Source of the DNA: VFKI01 sp964647825
GTDB taxonomy: Bacteria > Pseudomonadota > Gammaproteobacteria > DSM-16500
DNA length: 64,000 nt
Direction of reading: 5' to 3'
Assembly (NCBI GenBank): GCA_964647825.1
Contig: CAZYJL010000005.1
Span: 1-64,000 of the forward strand
Below the pieces are notes generated by a model, which worked only from the letters and a program-made list of their open reading frames with translations, was not told where the DNA came from and ran no database searches. This document shows, in pieces, positions 18,157-27,911 of this stretch; the stretch's first letter is position 1, and each line of letters opens with the position of its first letter. A program made the translations under genes and the position numbers.

Positions 18157-19268
18157 TACGCTCAATTCGCTATTTTCTTTTAATTAGCTTACTAATTAGC
18201 ATTACGCTTGCCTCTTCTGTCACGGCAATTGGTAATTACATTTTAGATAAAAAAATATTAAGAGAATGGGTCGACACACAAGTTATTCATACAAGCACAC
18301 GTCCAGACAAAGAAAAACTTGCAGAAAGTATAAAAATAGCAAGAAATAAACTCATTGATGACCTCGCACTCAATGATATTTATATTTTACTCTTTACCTA
18401 TCCTATTTTTGGATTATTAATATGGATTATTGTGAGTCTTGCATTGCGTTCGATTAGTCAAGTCACACGTGATATCTCTTCCCGCGCCCCGGGTTATCTG
18501 GAGCCCGTGAATGAAAAAAATATTCCAATTGAAATCCATCCATTAGTAGTTGAATTAAATAGCTTATTAAAGCGATTAAAATTTGCATTTGAGCGCAACA
18601 AGCGATTCGCAGCAGATGCTGCACACGAACTTCGTACACCCCTTGCAGCCATCAAAACACAAGCACAAGTTGCATTAAAAGCAGAAAGCCCTAGTGCACT
18701 GGCTAGCACTTTACACAAGGTCATTCGCGGTGTTGATCGCAGCTCACATGTGATCACACAATTATTAACATTAAGCAGCCTTGGTCATGAAGAGGGGTTA
18801 AATGATATTCGTCAAATTGATTTACATCACTTAGTCACAGAAACGGCTGCATGGCTGGTGCCACTTGCCCGCACAAAAAATATTAATATGATATTAGCGC
18901 CACCACCACCAAATAGTATGATTCGTGGCAATGAAATTGCGCTTGGCATACTATTGCGAAATATTATTGATAATGCGATAAGACATACACCCGAAGAAGG
19001 ATTCATTAAAATTGCCATTCACAATAGAAAGAAGAAATTAAATTATGTTATTTTAGATATTATGGATAACGGCCCCGGCATTCCGGAAGAAATCCGCAAA
19101 AAAGTGTTTACGCCTTTTTACCGCATGCCAGGCACTGATACACAAGGTAGTGGCCTTGGACTCGCGATTGTCTGGCAAATTGCTAAGTTACATAACGCTG
19201 AAATTTCTCTCGGCGTTCCTCGCAATGGCAAAGGATTATTGTTTTCTATTGCATTTCCATCGGCGTAA
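18153..19268 (+). CDS. Sensor histidine kinase, PmrB/QseC-like
   Basis: 371 aa inner-membrane kinase. TM1 spans about residues 7-27, followed by a short periplasmic segment of about 50 residues and TM2 at about 77-98. A linker with the QseC/PmrB-like IPIEIHPLVVELNSLL leads to the H-box FAADAAHELRTPLAA (H158), N-box IIDNAIRHTPEEG, G1 DNGPGIP and G2 GSGLGLAIV. All catalytic boxes are intact. The very small periplasmic loop suggests sensing of metals, pH or peptides at the membrane rather than a bulky ligand. Translationally coupled to the regulator upstream. Confidence 0.9.
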   Translation: MIRSIRYFLLISLLISITLASSVTAIGNYILDKKILREWVDTQVIHTSTRPDKEKLAESIKIARNKLIDDLALNDIYILLFTYPIFGLLIWIIVSLALRSISQVTRDISSRAPGYLEPVNEKNIPIEIHPLVVELNSLLKRLKFAFERNKRFAADAAHELRTPLAAIKTQAQVALKAESPSALASTLHKVIRGVDRSSHVITQLLTLSSLGHEEGLNDIRQIDLHHLVTETAAWLVPLARTKNINMILAPPPPNSMIRGNEIALGILLRNIIDNAIRHTPEEGFIKIAIHNRKKKLNYVILDIMDNGPGIPEEIRKKVFTPFYRMPGTDTQGSGLGLAIVWQIAKLHNAEISLGVPRNGKGLLFSIAFPSA

Positions 19269-19298
19269 CAACTCAGTGGAGTCGTTATCTACTAGCAA

Positions 19299-21926
19299 AT
19301 GAATCAATTCATTATTGAGAAAAATATGGAAACAGTGTTAACCCCCAATCATCGATTAGCCAACATGTTGCTCAAACAATTTCAAACAAAACAAATACAA
19401 GAAAAAAAAATTGCTTGGGTAACGCCAGATATCTTGCCACTCAATGCATTTTTTCGTCGCTTATGGCTAAACTACACCAACCAAGCCATCGATCCGATGC
19501 CTTTATTATTATCCACACAACAAGAAAATGTGTTATGGAAAAAAATTTTGCAAAGGGCAACCACGCATCCATTGATGCAACCTGAGGAAACAGCGGCACT
19601 TGCAGAAAAAGCTTGGGGACTATTAAAAAATTGGCGTATCGATCTCGATCACCCAGATTTATTGCTCACCGAAGATAGCCGTTATTTTTATAGATGGGCA
19701 AAAAATTTTGAAAAACAATGCCAAGAAAATGGTTGGCTATCAGAAACTCTACTACCTGACATACTCGCAAACAAAATCATCGCAAAAGAAATTTTATTAC
19801 CAAAAAAAATTATCCTTCATGGTTTTAGTGAACTCACACCATTACATACTTATTTTTTTACTATAGCAGAAAAAATGGGCTCTGAAATTATCAAAGAGAA
19901 TAAGAATAAAAATGCAACGCAGGCAAATCGTGTATGTTTACCAACAGAAAAAGATGAAATTTTTGCGATGGCGCATTGGGCAAAACAATTATTAGAAAAT
20001 CAATTGCCGCAACAACCTGTCACCATTGCTTGTGTCATCCCGCGCTTAGCCACATTACGCGATGATGTTTTACGTATCTTTACTGAAGTATTTTCTGCCA
20101 CAGGCACCCTGACTGCGGATGCAACATTATTACCTTTTAATATTTCAGCAGGCAAACCACTTGCTGAATGGCCAATTATTCAAATGGCATTATTATTACT
20201 AAACAGTCATACTGAACCGCTTTCGTTATCTGACGCACAACAAATACTACGTTCACCCTTTTGTGGTGAGGCAGAAAAAGAAAGATACATACGCGCCACT
20301 TTTCTGCATACGCTACGACAACAAAATCTAAAAAAATTAGCGCTCAATCAAATAACCTGTCCTTTGTTAGCAAAAAGAATACAACTCATAGTAAAAAATT
20401 TACCTCACCCTCACATAAAAAAAACTACAACAGAATGGGCAACCTATTTTGCGGATACTTTAAAACATTGGGGATGGCCTGGTGAGCGCAGCATCAATAG
20501 CACAGAATACCAATTAACCCAACGTTTTTTTCATTTATTAACTGAATTTTCACAACTTGATACAATCATTCCACCCGAAACATTAGCAGATGCACTTGAT
20601 CATCTGCAGCGTTTAGCGAAAAATACGATTTATCAACCAGAAACGCCGGAAACACCGATCCAAATTTCGGGTGTATTAGAAGCAGCAGGTTTGCCCTTTA
20701 CACACTTATGGATGATGGGGTTAGATGATAACCAATGGCCTGCGCCGCCACGTCCTCATCCTTTTATTCCTGTGCATATACAAAAAAAACAAAATATGCC
20801 ACATGCAACAGCAGAACGTGAATTAGAATATACCAATCACTTACTCACACAATTATGCCAGCATGCCGAGCATGTGATTTTTTCATGGGCTGCCAAAGAA
20901 GCAGAAAATCAATTAAGGCCTTCTATTTTCTTAAAAAATTTACCAGAAATTTCCTCAAATTCACTTTTTATTATTGATTCAAATTCACCAATGCAACAAA
21001 TTCATCATGCTAAAAAAATTGAATACTTTACTGACGAACAGGCACCCGCGGTCTCGTCCACTGAAAAATTATCTGGCGGTACACGTATTTTAAAACAACA
21101 AGCAGCTTGTCCATTTCGTGCATTTGCTACAATACGATTGCGCGCGGAACTTGCAGATAAACCTGTGCCAGGTTTAAGGGCGATAGAACGTGGCATTATT
21201 ATTCATCAAGTACTGGATTATTTCTGGCGCAAAATAAAAGATTCCACTACATTACAAAAAATGACGCCACAAGAAGAAAATAAAACATTAGAAAATTGTA
21301 TTGATCAAGCGATAGCAGACTTTACTACAGGTGAACCGCATCCAGAACAAATACATCTTAACATTGAGCGCAAACGTTTATTACATTTATTACAGCGTTG
21401 GCTCCGCTATGAAAAAGAACGGCCCGCCTTTCAGGTGATAGCTTGCGAAAAAGAAATCACAACAACATTAGGTCCAATGCCATTACGATTAAGAATGGAT
21501 CGCTTAGATAAAACAGCCGATGGCCACGTCATTCTCATTGATTATAAAACAGGAAAAAATCATAGTATTCAACACTGGTTAGATGAACGACCTGAAGAAC
21601 CACAATTACCTTTATATTCTATTCTACATGCAGATACAGATGAAAAAGTTTCTGCCATTGCATTTGCAAAATTACATCCTGAGGAAATAAAATTTTCTGG
21701 TATTTCACAAGACGATACCGAAATAGCAGGCATCAAAATAATTGATACCTGCAGTGATTTACCATGGGATGCACAATTACAATCATGGCGAAATACATTA
21801 CTACAACTCAGTCAAGAGTTTTATCATGGCATTGCTGCTATTGATCCCAAAAAACAAAAACAGACGTGCTCTACTTGTCAACTCAAAATAGTTTGCCGAA
21901 TTCACGAGAAATCTTATGCCCAATAA
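19299..21926 (+). CDS. AddB-like PD-(D/E)XK nuclease (probable DNA repair protein)
   Basis: 875 aa. The N-terminal part is helicase-like without a clear Walker A (VLTPNHRLANMLLK start). The C-terminal nuclease carries LRMDRLD then VILIDYKTGKN (D748, K750). Four cysteines, C604 (AACPFRAF) and C857, C860, C866 (CSTCQLKIVC), match the iron-sulfur staple of AddB nucleases. It overlaps the downstream helicase gene by 11 bp, so the pair probably forms an AddAB-type double-strand-break resection complex. An ATG at 19326 is an alternative start. The proteobacterial form is distant from Bacillus AddB. Confidence 0.82.
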   Translation: MNQFIIEKNMETVLTPNHRLANMLLKQFQTKQIQEKKIAWVTPDILPLNAFFRRLWLNYTNQAIDPMPLLLSTQQENVLWKKILQRATTHPLMQPEETAALAEKAWGLLKNWRIDLDHPDLLLTEDSRYFYRWAKNFEKQCQENGWLSETLLPDILANKIIAKEILLPKKIILHGFSELTPLHTYFFTIAEKMGSEIIKENKNKNATQANRVCLPTEKDEIFAMAHWAKQLLENQLPQQPVTIACVIPRLATLRDDVLRIFTEVFSATGTLTADATLLPFNISAGKPLAEWPIIQMALLLLNSHTEPLSLSDAQQILRSPFCGEAEKERYIRATFLHTLRQQNLKKLALNQITCPLLAKRIQLIVKNLPHPHIKKTTTEWATYFADTLKHWGWPGERSINSTEYQLTQRFFHLLTEFSQLDTIIPPETLADALDHLQRLAKNTIYQPETPETPIQISGVLEAAGLPFTHLWMMGLDDNQWPAPPRPHPFIPVHIQKKQNMPHATAERELEYTNHLLTQLCQHAEHVIFSWAAKEAENQLRPSIFLKNLPEISSNSLFIIDSNSPMQQIHHAKKIEYFTDEQAPAVSSTEKLSGGTRILKQQAACPFRAFATIRLRAELADKPVPGLRAIERGIIIHQVLDYFWRKIKDSTTLQKMTPQEENKTLENCIDQAIADFTTGEPHPEQIHLNIERKRLLHLLQRWLRYEKERPAFQVIACEKEITTTLGPMPLRLRMDRLDKTADGHVILIDYKTGKNHSIQHWLDERPEEPQLPLYSILHADTDEKVSAIAFAKLHPEEIKFSGISQDDTEIAGIKIIDTCSDLPWDAQLQSWRNTLLQLSQEFYHGIAAIDPKKQKQTCSTCQLKIVCRIHEKSYAQ

Positions 21927-24900
21927 TATTGCAGATCAAGCAGAACGCGAAAGAGCACTTGATCCTCATCATTCTTTTATTGTGAAAGCGCCAGCAGGCT
22001 CAGGTAAAACAGAATTACTGACACAACGTTTTTTATTATTATTAGGTACAGTCCGTCATCCTGAAGAAATTCTGGCGATGACATTTACCCGTAAAGCGGC
22101 CGCCGAAATGCGAGCGCGTATTCTTGCTGCATTAAAAAATGCAGAAGAACAACCTGAACCCGTATTAGCGCATGCCAAAAAAACATGGCAGCTTGCTAAA
22201 GCAGTACTTGCACAAGATACACGGTATCAATGGCATTTAATGGCAACACCTTCACGTTTACGGATCCAAACGCTCGACTCCCTCAACAGTTATCTCACAC
22301 GTCAATTACCTGTTTTATCACAATTTGGCACATCGCCTGATGTGACAGATCAACCATTACCACTTTATCAAAAAGCCATTGCTGCGCTTTTATCAAATAC
22401 CCACTGCAGTCATGAACTAGAAATTTTATTATTACACTGTGACAACAACATGAAAAAAGTCACAGAATTACTAGTCAATTTATTAGAAAAAAGAGATCAA
22501 TGGTTACCTCATTTAATTTTTGACCCGACGAATGCACGACATCATCTAGAGTATCAACTCCGCACCGTCATTGAAGATATTTTAAAAAAAGTCCACACAC
22601 ATTTTCCTAAAGATAAAACGCAAGAATTACTGACACTATTACATTTTGCTGCTGATAATTTACTGTATACAGCACAGCTAGAAAACGTAGATAAAACACG
22701 AGATCAATCTAACCTTTCACACATAACAGAATGCCTCACATTAGAACATTTACCTGATACGCGTGCTGAGGATAAAAAATACTGGTTAGCGATTAGTGAA
22801 TTATTCTTTACAAAATCAGAAGATTGGCGCAAACGTTTTGACAAAAATATAGGGTTTCCTGTAGGGCAAACACCTGCAGAAAAAGCACACTGTGCGCAAA
22901 TGAAAAAACGCATGATAGAATTAATCAAAACGATTGCAGATAATCATTCATTAAAAAATGCATTTGCCGAATTACGCACCTGCCCTGATGCACACTATAC
23001 AGATCCACAATGGCATGTCCTTGCTGCTTTACAAATTTTGCTAAAATTATCTGTGGCAGAATTACATTATGTTTTTCAAAAAGAAAGTAAAATTGATTAT
23101 ACTGAAAATGCGTTAGCAGCTCTGCGTGCGCTGGGTGATGCAGACGCTCCCACTGATTTAACACTCGCACTTGACTGTCAGATCCGTCATATTTTAGTAG
23201 ATGAATTTCAAGATACATCTACCACGCAATACCGTTTGTTAGAAAAACTCACCGCAGGCTGGGAAACAAATGATGGACGTACGCTTTTTTTAGTAGGTGA
23301 TCCATGCCAATCGATTTACCGTTTTCGTGAAGCGGAAGTGGGGTTATTTATTCGAACGCAACAGTATGGCATTGGTAGTCTACGCCCTATTCCATTGGCA
23401 CTCACTGTCAATTTTCGCTCAACTGCACCTATTGTACATTGGATTAATCAACATTTTTCAATTATCTTTCCAAAAGAGGATGATATCAGTACAGGCGCTG
23501 TTGCGTTTAGTCTCGGTATTGCAAGCAAAGAAACACAATCAAATGACTCGCCTGTCACACTGCTGCCTTGCAATGCAATAGAACCTCAACAACAAGCAAA
23601 TGAATTAATTCATGCAATAAAAACACAACAAGCTAATTTTCCTGACGAATCGATTACGTTATTAGTTCGTTCACGTTCACACCTTGCAGAAATTATCCCT
23701 GCATTACGGCAGGCAAAAATAGCTTATTCGGCAATTGATATTGATTCTTTAGCTGATCGTCCAACAATTCAAGATATATTAGCACTCACTCGTGCATTAA
23801 TGGACCCTGCAGATCGTATTGCATGGCTTGCATTATTACGTGCACCGTGGTGTGGTCTTACACTGGCTGATTTACTACTGTTAAGTAGTGGTGCACCGCA
23901 TAAATTACTCATTGAAAATTTACAAAATCAACACATAATCCAATTATTACCTGACACCTCACAACAGCGTCTTGCACGCGTGATGGATGTGATGAAAGTC
24001 AAACTCTATCAACGCAATCGCTTTTCATTACGAGATTGGGTTGAAAGTACTTGGTTATTATTAGGTGGTCCTGCATGTGTTGCAACAGATGACGAACTAG
24101 CAGATGTTGAAAGCTATTTTTTATTATTACAACAATATACTCACTCGGCTGAATTCCCAGACCCAGAAACACTTGAAGAAGCTGTCAGCTTATTATTCTC
24201 TACTGCAAAACAAAAAATCGAACAAAAAGTTCAATTACAAATCATGACGATTCACAGTGCAAAAGGATTAGAATTTGACACAGTGATTTTGCCACATATG
24301 GAAAAAGTAGGTAAAAGCGATGACCGTGATCTATTAGTGTGGATGGAACGTACCGACAGCCAAACAGGCAGCGCATTGTTAATGGCGCCCTTTGCAGCAA
24401 TGGGGGCAGCATCTGATAAAATTTATGATTATGTCAGGCGACAACATGCCATTCGTAGCACACATGAATTAAGTAGATTGTTATATGTCGCATTAACCCG
24501 AGCAAAAAGAAAAATTATTTTATTATTTAATCAACCTGAACTATCAGAGAAAAAAAATAACGCTTCTTCTGATCATGAGAAAATAACGCGTGGCAGCTTA
24601 CTTGCCTGTCTTTGGCCTGCAATCCGCTCATCCGTCTCACGTTTATCTGAAAATACTATGATGAAAAAAAATAATCATGTATCAGAAGAAAAAAAACCTT
24701 TTATCTTTCGTCGTTTAACAGCAGACTGGCAAAATCCAATCACTGAAATTCGTACGCGCGACAGAATAACTTTTCATGCAAAAGATGCGGGATTTTATTT
24801 ACCAGATAATACCGCAAAGTATATTGGTATTGTGACCCATGAAATAATTCGACAACTATGTGAACAAGGTAGTCACTGGTGGCAAGTCGCTATATCACAG

Positions 24901-25341
24901 AAAACGAAATGGATAACACAAAAATTATTACAAACTGGACTAGCGCCTGCAAAAATTCCTGCTGCTTGCCAGCAAATTATGCATGCTATAACGCAATTAC
25001 TGAATGATCCACGCGGCCAATGGATTATTCAACCACATGATTCTGCAGCGTCTGAACTTGCACTTACTGCGGTGATTAAAAATAAACCGTCGCAATTTGT
25101 TATCGATCGAACATTCGTCGATGAAAAAAATAGACGCTGGATTATTGACTATAAAATAACACAACCAACAGAGATTCAAACACTGGCTGATTTCCTGATT
25201 CAAGAACAAGAAAAATATGCTCCGCAACTAGAGAATTATCAAATTGCTATAAAAAATTATACAGAAAATAAATTGCAACCTATTCGTTTAGCTTTGTATT
25301 TTCCATTAATTCCGGCATGGTGCGAGTGGGAGATAACATAA
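21916..25341 (+). CDS. AddA-like UvrD-family helicase-nuclease
   Basis: 1141 aa. UvrD/Rep helicase motifs in order: Walker A APAGSGKTEL (residues 25-34), MTFTRKAAAEMRAR (Ia), HILVDEFQDTS (II, about residue 425), VGDPCQSIYRFREAE (III), LTVNFRSTAPI (IV), IMTIHSAKGLEFDTVIL (V) and LLYVALTRAKRKI (VI). The C-terminal PD-(D/E)XK nuclease ends with RRWIIDYKIT. This fits AddA/RecB. With the upstream AddB-like partner it should process broken ends for RecA. No recC or recD gene is in view. Confidence 0.88.
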   Translation: MPNNIADQAERERALDPHHSFIVKAPAGSGKTELLTQRFLLLLGTVRHPEEILAMTFTRKAAAEMRARILAALKNAEEQPEPVLAHAKKTWQLAKAVLAQDTRYQWHLMATPSRLRIQTLDSLNSYLTRQLPVLSQFGTSPDVTDQPLPLYQKAIAALLSNTHCSHELEILLLHCDNNMKKVTELLVNLLEKRDQWLPHLIFDPTNARHHLEYQLRTVIEDILKKVHTHFPKDKTQELLTLLHFAADNLLYTAQLENVDKTRDQSNLSHITECLTLEHLPDTRAEDKKYWLAISELFFTKSEDWRKRFDKNIGFPVGQTPAEKAHCAQMKKRMIELIKTIADNHSLKNAFAELRTCPDAHYTDPQWHVLAALQILLKLSVAELHYVFQKESKIDYTENALAALRALGDADAPTDLTLALDCQIRHILVDEFQDTSTTQYRLLEKLTAGWETNDGRTLFLVGDPCQSIYRFREAEVGLFIRTQQYGIGSLRPIPLALTVNFRSTAPIVHWINQHFSIIFPKEDDISTGAVAFSLGIASKETQSNDSPVTLLPCNAIEPQQQANELIHAIKTQQANFPDESITLLVRSRSHLAEIIPALRQAKIAYSAIDIDSLADRPTIQDILALTRALMDPADRIAWLALLRAPWCGLTLADLLLLSSGAPHKLLIENLQNQHIIQLLPDTSQQRLARVMDVMKVKLYQRNRFSLRDWVESTWLLLGGPACVATDDELADVESYFLLLQQYTHSAEFPDPETLEEAVSLLFSTAKQKIEQKVQLQIMTIHSAKGLEFDTVILPHMEKVGKSDDRDLLVWMERTDSQTGSALLMAPFAAMGAASDKIYDYVRRQHAIRSTHELSRLLYVALTRAKRKIILLFNQPELSEKKNNASSDHEKITRGSLLACLWPAIRSSVSRLSENTMMKKNNHVSEEKKPFIFRRLTADWQNPITEIRTRDRITFHAKDAGFYLPDNTAKYIGIVTHEIIRQLCEQGSHWWQVAISQKTKWITQKLLQTGLAPAKIPAACQQIMHAITQLLNDPRGQWIIQPHDSAASELALTAVIKNKPSQFVIDRTFVDEKNRRWIIDYKITQPTEIQTLADFLIQEQEKYAPQLENYQIAIKNYTENKLQPIRLALYFPLIPAWCEWEIT

Positions 25342-25365
25342 CAAATCCATTAAAAGTAACGACAC

Positions 25366-25785
25366 CTATCCTGACAAGCAACGACATTTCTCACAAATCC
25401 CATAAATATTTAAGCTATGATCAGTCATTTCATAACCCGCTGCACGCGCGACTTCGCGTTGGCGCGCTTCAATCACATCATCCATAAACTCTTTGACTGC
25501 CCCACAGCGCACACAAACTAAATGATCATGATGCGCACCATCATCCAATTCAAAAACCGAATGGCCGCCTTCAAAATTATGGCGAATGACGAGACCCGCT
25601 TCCTCGAATTGACCCAACACGCGATAAATTGTCGCCAACGCCGTCTCTTCACCGGATTCCGCTAAAATCCGATAGATATCTTCCGCGCTTAAGTGTCGAT
25701 CCGGCGTCATCTCAAAAATTTGTAGTACACGCACGCGCGGCAACGTAATCTTTAATCCGGCTTTCTTTAACTCAGGCTTGCTCAT
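25366..25785 (-). CDS. fur: Ferric uptake regulator Fur
   Basis: 139 aa. Winged-helix N-terminus (LKKAGLKITLPRVRVLQIFE, then EDIYRILAESGEETALATIYR) and the metal-binding C-terminal half with HHDHLVCVRCGAVKEF and CEKCRC, the two CxxC pairs of structural zinc, and GGHSVFELDDGAHHDH. Transcription repressor of iron uptake genes with Fe2+ as co-repressor. Divergent from bamE with a 91-bp gap, the arrangement seen in many gammaproteobacteria. Confidence 0.96.
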   Translation of the reverse strand: MSKPELKKAGLKITLPRVRVLQIFEMTPDRHLSAEDIYRILAESGEETALATIYRVLGQFEEAGLVIRHNFEGGHSVFELDDGAHHDHLVCVRCGAVKEFMDDVIEARQREVARAAGYEMTDHSLNIYGICEKCRCLSG

Positions 25786-25876
25786 AGAGACTCGCTAGCT
25801 TTGATAAAACATGCCAATTATAGGCTGAATCAGGTATCATGCGCGCCATCTTCTCGATTGCAAAGGTGTATTTTTT

Positions 25877-26194
25877 ATGCAAAAACGCTTACTTGCTTAT
25901 TTTATCCTGTTACCCCTGCTGAGTGGTTGTGTTCATCAAATGGATATCGAACAAGGCAAACCCATTAACGCACAAAAAGTGGCTAAATTACATACGGGCA
26001 TGAATCGCCAAGAAGTCAAAAATCTGATGGGCGAGCCTATTTTGACCCATACACTCAATAAAAATCGAGTGGACTATGTTTACACACTGAAGACTGGCAA
26101 TAATAAAATGAAAGAAGACTATGTCACGCTAAGTTTTAAAGAAAATCGCCTTGAGCATATCGGTGGGAATCTTTATTCGCCTTTTATTCGGTAA
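25877..26194 (+). CDS. bamE: Outer-membrane assembly lipoprotein BamE (SmpA/OmlA)
   Basis: 105 aa. Type II signal peptide with lipobox LLSGC (lipidated Cys at residue 17), then the SmpA/OmlA fold: KLHTGMNRQEVKNLMGEP, DYVYTLKTGN, YVTLSFKENRLEHIGG. Accessory lipoprotein of the BAM complex. Divergent partner is fur. A hairpin (AGCCCTAG/CTAGGGCT, 26226-26249) follows the stop and may end transcription; it merges into a family-B repeat. Confidence 0.92.
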   Translation: MQKRLLAYFILLPLLSGCVHQMDIEQGKPINAQKVAKLHTGMNRQEVKNLMGEPILTHTLNKNRVDYVYTLKTGNNKMKEDYVTLSFKENRLEHIGGNLYSPFIR

Positions 26195-26243
26195 TATTTT
26201 GAAAATAATGTTTGTTTGATGGAAAAGCCCTAGCATGCACCCT

Positions 26244-26352
26244 AGGGCTACCTCATATACCTTGATATTTTTTCTATCTTAAATTTGGTTTTTGATAAAA
26301 AACTAACTATAAAAAATCTTGTCATCACGCGGTTTATCCGCGGGATGACAAG
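26244..26352. repeat. Family-B partial element (inverted) plus REP palindrome
   Basis: 26244-26324 is the reverse complement of the unit at 16202-16281 (AGGGCTACCTCATATA ... AAAAATCTTGTCA). It runs into a REP hairpin CTTGTCATCACGCGG ... CCGCGGGATGACAAG (26318-26352) with one mismatch (ATCACGCGG for ATCCCGCGG), located just after the rnfH stop codon. Confidence 0.65.
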
Positions 26353-26357
26353 ATGAC

Positions 26358-26654
26358 TTAAGACCGACGTGCTCGTAAGCGCCTTGCTTCTTTTGGATCG
26401 ACCAACAATGGCCGATAGATTTCTATTCTATCGCCCGCCTGCACATAACTCGATAGTGATACTTGCTTGCCAAAAATCCCGACTTTTTGTTGCATTAAAT
26501 CAATTTCTGGAAAAAGCTCGATGATCCCTGAACGATCAATCGCCGCTTCTACTGTACAACCCGCCGGCACCTCGAGTGCTAATAACTCTTGCGCCGTTGG
26601 ACTGGCATAAACAACTTCAATTGAAATTTGCTGACTTTGCGTGCGATCACTCAT
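26358..26654 (-). CDS. rnfH: RnfH/UPF0125 family protein
   Basis: 98 aa from the ATG at 26654, which overlaps the end of ratA. Ubiquitin-like beta-grasp fold expected: ISIEVVYASPTAQELLALEV, then VGIFGKQVSLSSYVQAGDRI and EIYRPLLVDPKEARRLRA, the conserved family C-terminus. The function is unsettled; the name comes from an association with rnf genes elsewhere. The ratA-rnfH pair is common in gammaproteobacteria next to smpB, as here. Confidence 0.88.
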   Translation of the reverse strand: MSDRTQSQQISIEVVYASPTAQELLALEVPAGCTVEAAIDRSGIIELFPEIDLMQQKVGIFGKQVSLSSYVQAGDRIEIYRPLLVDPKEARRLRARRS

Positions 26655-27087
26655 TACCGTAAATCTCGACTGCGCGTTTACAAAAAGCATCGACTAAAGA
26701 ATTCGCCACCGAATGAAAAACCGGATAAAAAAGCTTATCAACCATACTACCCGTCAACTCAAACTCCAAATCGAGCGTAATTCGACACCCTTTTTCACCC
26801 AGCGCCACAAACTGCCAGCTACCGGTTAAATGACGAAACGGACCACTGACCAAATCAATCTGCACTGATTCATTTGGACGCAACGTATTACGCGTGGTAA
26901 ACGTTTTATGAATACCTGACCACGCAATTTCAATGGAGGCTTCAACGGTCTCCGCTGTTTGATGCAAAATTTGCGTCGAACGACACCATGGCAAAAAACG
27001 CGGATATTCCCCGACTTGGTTCACGAGTTCAAACATTTGATGCGCAGAAAAAGCCACCAGCGCGCTACGCCTAATCACTGTTGTCAT
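26647..27087 (-). CDS. ratA: RatA-like START/Coq10-domain protein
   Basis: 146 aa from ATG 27087 (MTTVIRRSALVAFSAHQMFE), the family start; the frame opens at 27117. Coq10/START fold features: FELVNQVGEYPRFLPWC, ETVEASIEIAWSGIHKTFTT, GPFRHLTGSWQF and VANSLVDAFCKRA. E. coli RatA was described as a ribosome-association inhibitor toxin, while relatives bind ubiquinone; neither can be decided from sequence. Divergent from smpB and overlapping rnfH downstream. Confidence 0.88.
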   Translation of the reverse strand: MTTVIRRSALVAFSAHQMFELVNQVGEYPRFLPWCRSTQILHQTAETVEASIEIAWSGIHKTFTTRNTLRPNESVQIDLVSGPFRHLTGSWQFVALGEKGCRITLDLEFELTGSMVDKLFYPVFHSVANSLVDAFCKRAVEIYGNE

Positions 27088-27197
27088 GAGAAGAGTATCA
27101 TGTAGCCAAAGAGACAAAAGTATAGCACTTCTCTCCTTCCTTTCCTCTTTTCACTGATGTGAATAAATTTTCTGAAAAACAAGGTATACTGCGCGCC

Positions 27198-27668
27198 ATG
27201 AAAAAGAACTTAAAAAACGCTGATACCACTATCGCCAAAAATCGCCGTGCGTTGTATGACTACAGCATCGAAGAACGATTTGAAGCAGGGATAGTCCTCG
27301 AGGGCTGGGAAGTCAAAAGCCTGCGCGCCGGTAAAGTCCAGCTAGATCAAAGCTATGTGCTATTAAAAAATGGCGAAGCTTTTTTGTTTGGCGGACAAAT
27401 CACACCATTGGGCACGGTTTCCACGCATAAACCAGCCGATCCTGCCCGTACCCGGAAATTATTGCTGCATTTCTCAGAACTCAGCCATTTAGCAGGCAGC
27501 GTCGAACGCAAAGGCTACACGCTGATTCCACTATCACTTTATTGGAAAAACAATCGCGTCAAACTGCAAATTGGCTTAGCCAAAGGTAAAAAAGCGCATG
27601 ACAAACGTGCCACAGAAAAGGAACGCGATTGGAAACGTGATAAACAACGTATTATGAAATCCATGTAA
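27198..27668 (+). CDS. smpB: SsrA-binding protein SmpB
   Basis: 156 aa from the ATG at 27198 (MKKNLKNADTTIAKNRRALY); an upstream ATG at 27159 would add 13 residues. Conserved: YSIEERFEAGIVLEGWEVKSLRAGK, DQSYVLLKNGEAF, PLSLYWKNNRVKLQIGLAKGKK, and the basic tail DWKRDKQRIMK that enters the ribosomal mRNA channel. Partner of tmRNA in rescue of stalled ribosomes. ssrA lies 243 bp downstream on the same strand, separated by a family-A MITE. Confidence 0.96.
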   Translation: MKKNLKNADTTIAKNRRALYDYSIEERFEAGIVLEGWEVKSLRAGKVQLDQSYVLLKNGEAFLFGGQITPLGTVSTHKPADPARTRKLLLHFSELSHLAGSVERKGYTLIPLSLYWKNNRVKLQIGLAKGKKAHDKRATEKERDWKRDKQRIMKSM

Positions 27669-27692
27669 CTCTCTCTTTACAAATAAACATGC

Positions 27693-27880
27693 TGTAACAG
27701 CTCACTGAAAGTCAGGATTTTTTCACGTGACTGACCGCAATCGCCCAACAGCAAATTGCATTTACCAATGGAAATACGCTTCATGCATTAGGAAACGACA
27801 CTGCTTCAATGCAGTAATGCCTCTGCAGGACCCGTATGATGTAGTCAAGTGAAAAAATCCTGACTACCTGAGCTGTTACA
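27693..27880. repeat. Family-A MITE, copy between smpB and ssrA
   Basis: 188 bp with imperfect inverted ends of about 38 bp: TGTAACAGCTCA then GTCAGGATTTTTTCACGTGA on the left, and the complement of TGTAACAGCTCAGGTAGTCA at 27874-27880 and inward on the right. The interior contains GACCGCAATCGCCCAACAGC and TGCCTCTGCAGGACCCG, shared with the copies at 33090 and 59141. No coding capacity. Confidence 0.8.
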
Positions 27881-27883
27881 ATG

Positions 27884-27892
27884 TGCTATACT
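27884..27892 (+). promoter_or_regulatory. ssrA promoter, extended -10
   Basis: TGC-TATACT is an extended -10 element 20 nt before mature tmRNA, 4 bp from the right end of the family-A MITE. The -35 region therefore falls inside the MITE, where no strong TTGACA is present (nearest CTGACT at 27860). Confidence 0.5.
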
Positions 27893-27911
27893 TCGAACGT
27901 ATCAGACTTTC

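Noticed and set aside
25786..25876. Fur operator in the fur/bamE gap
   Set aside because: No recognisable 19-bp Fur box; autoregulation cannot be claimed.
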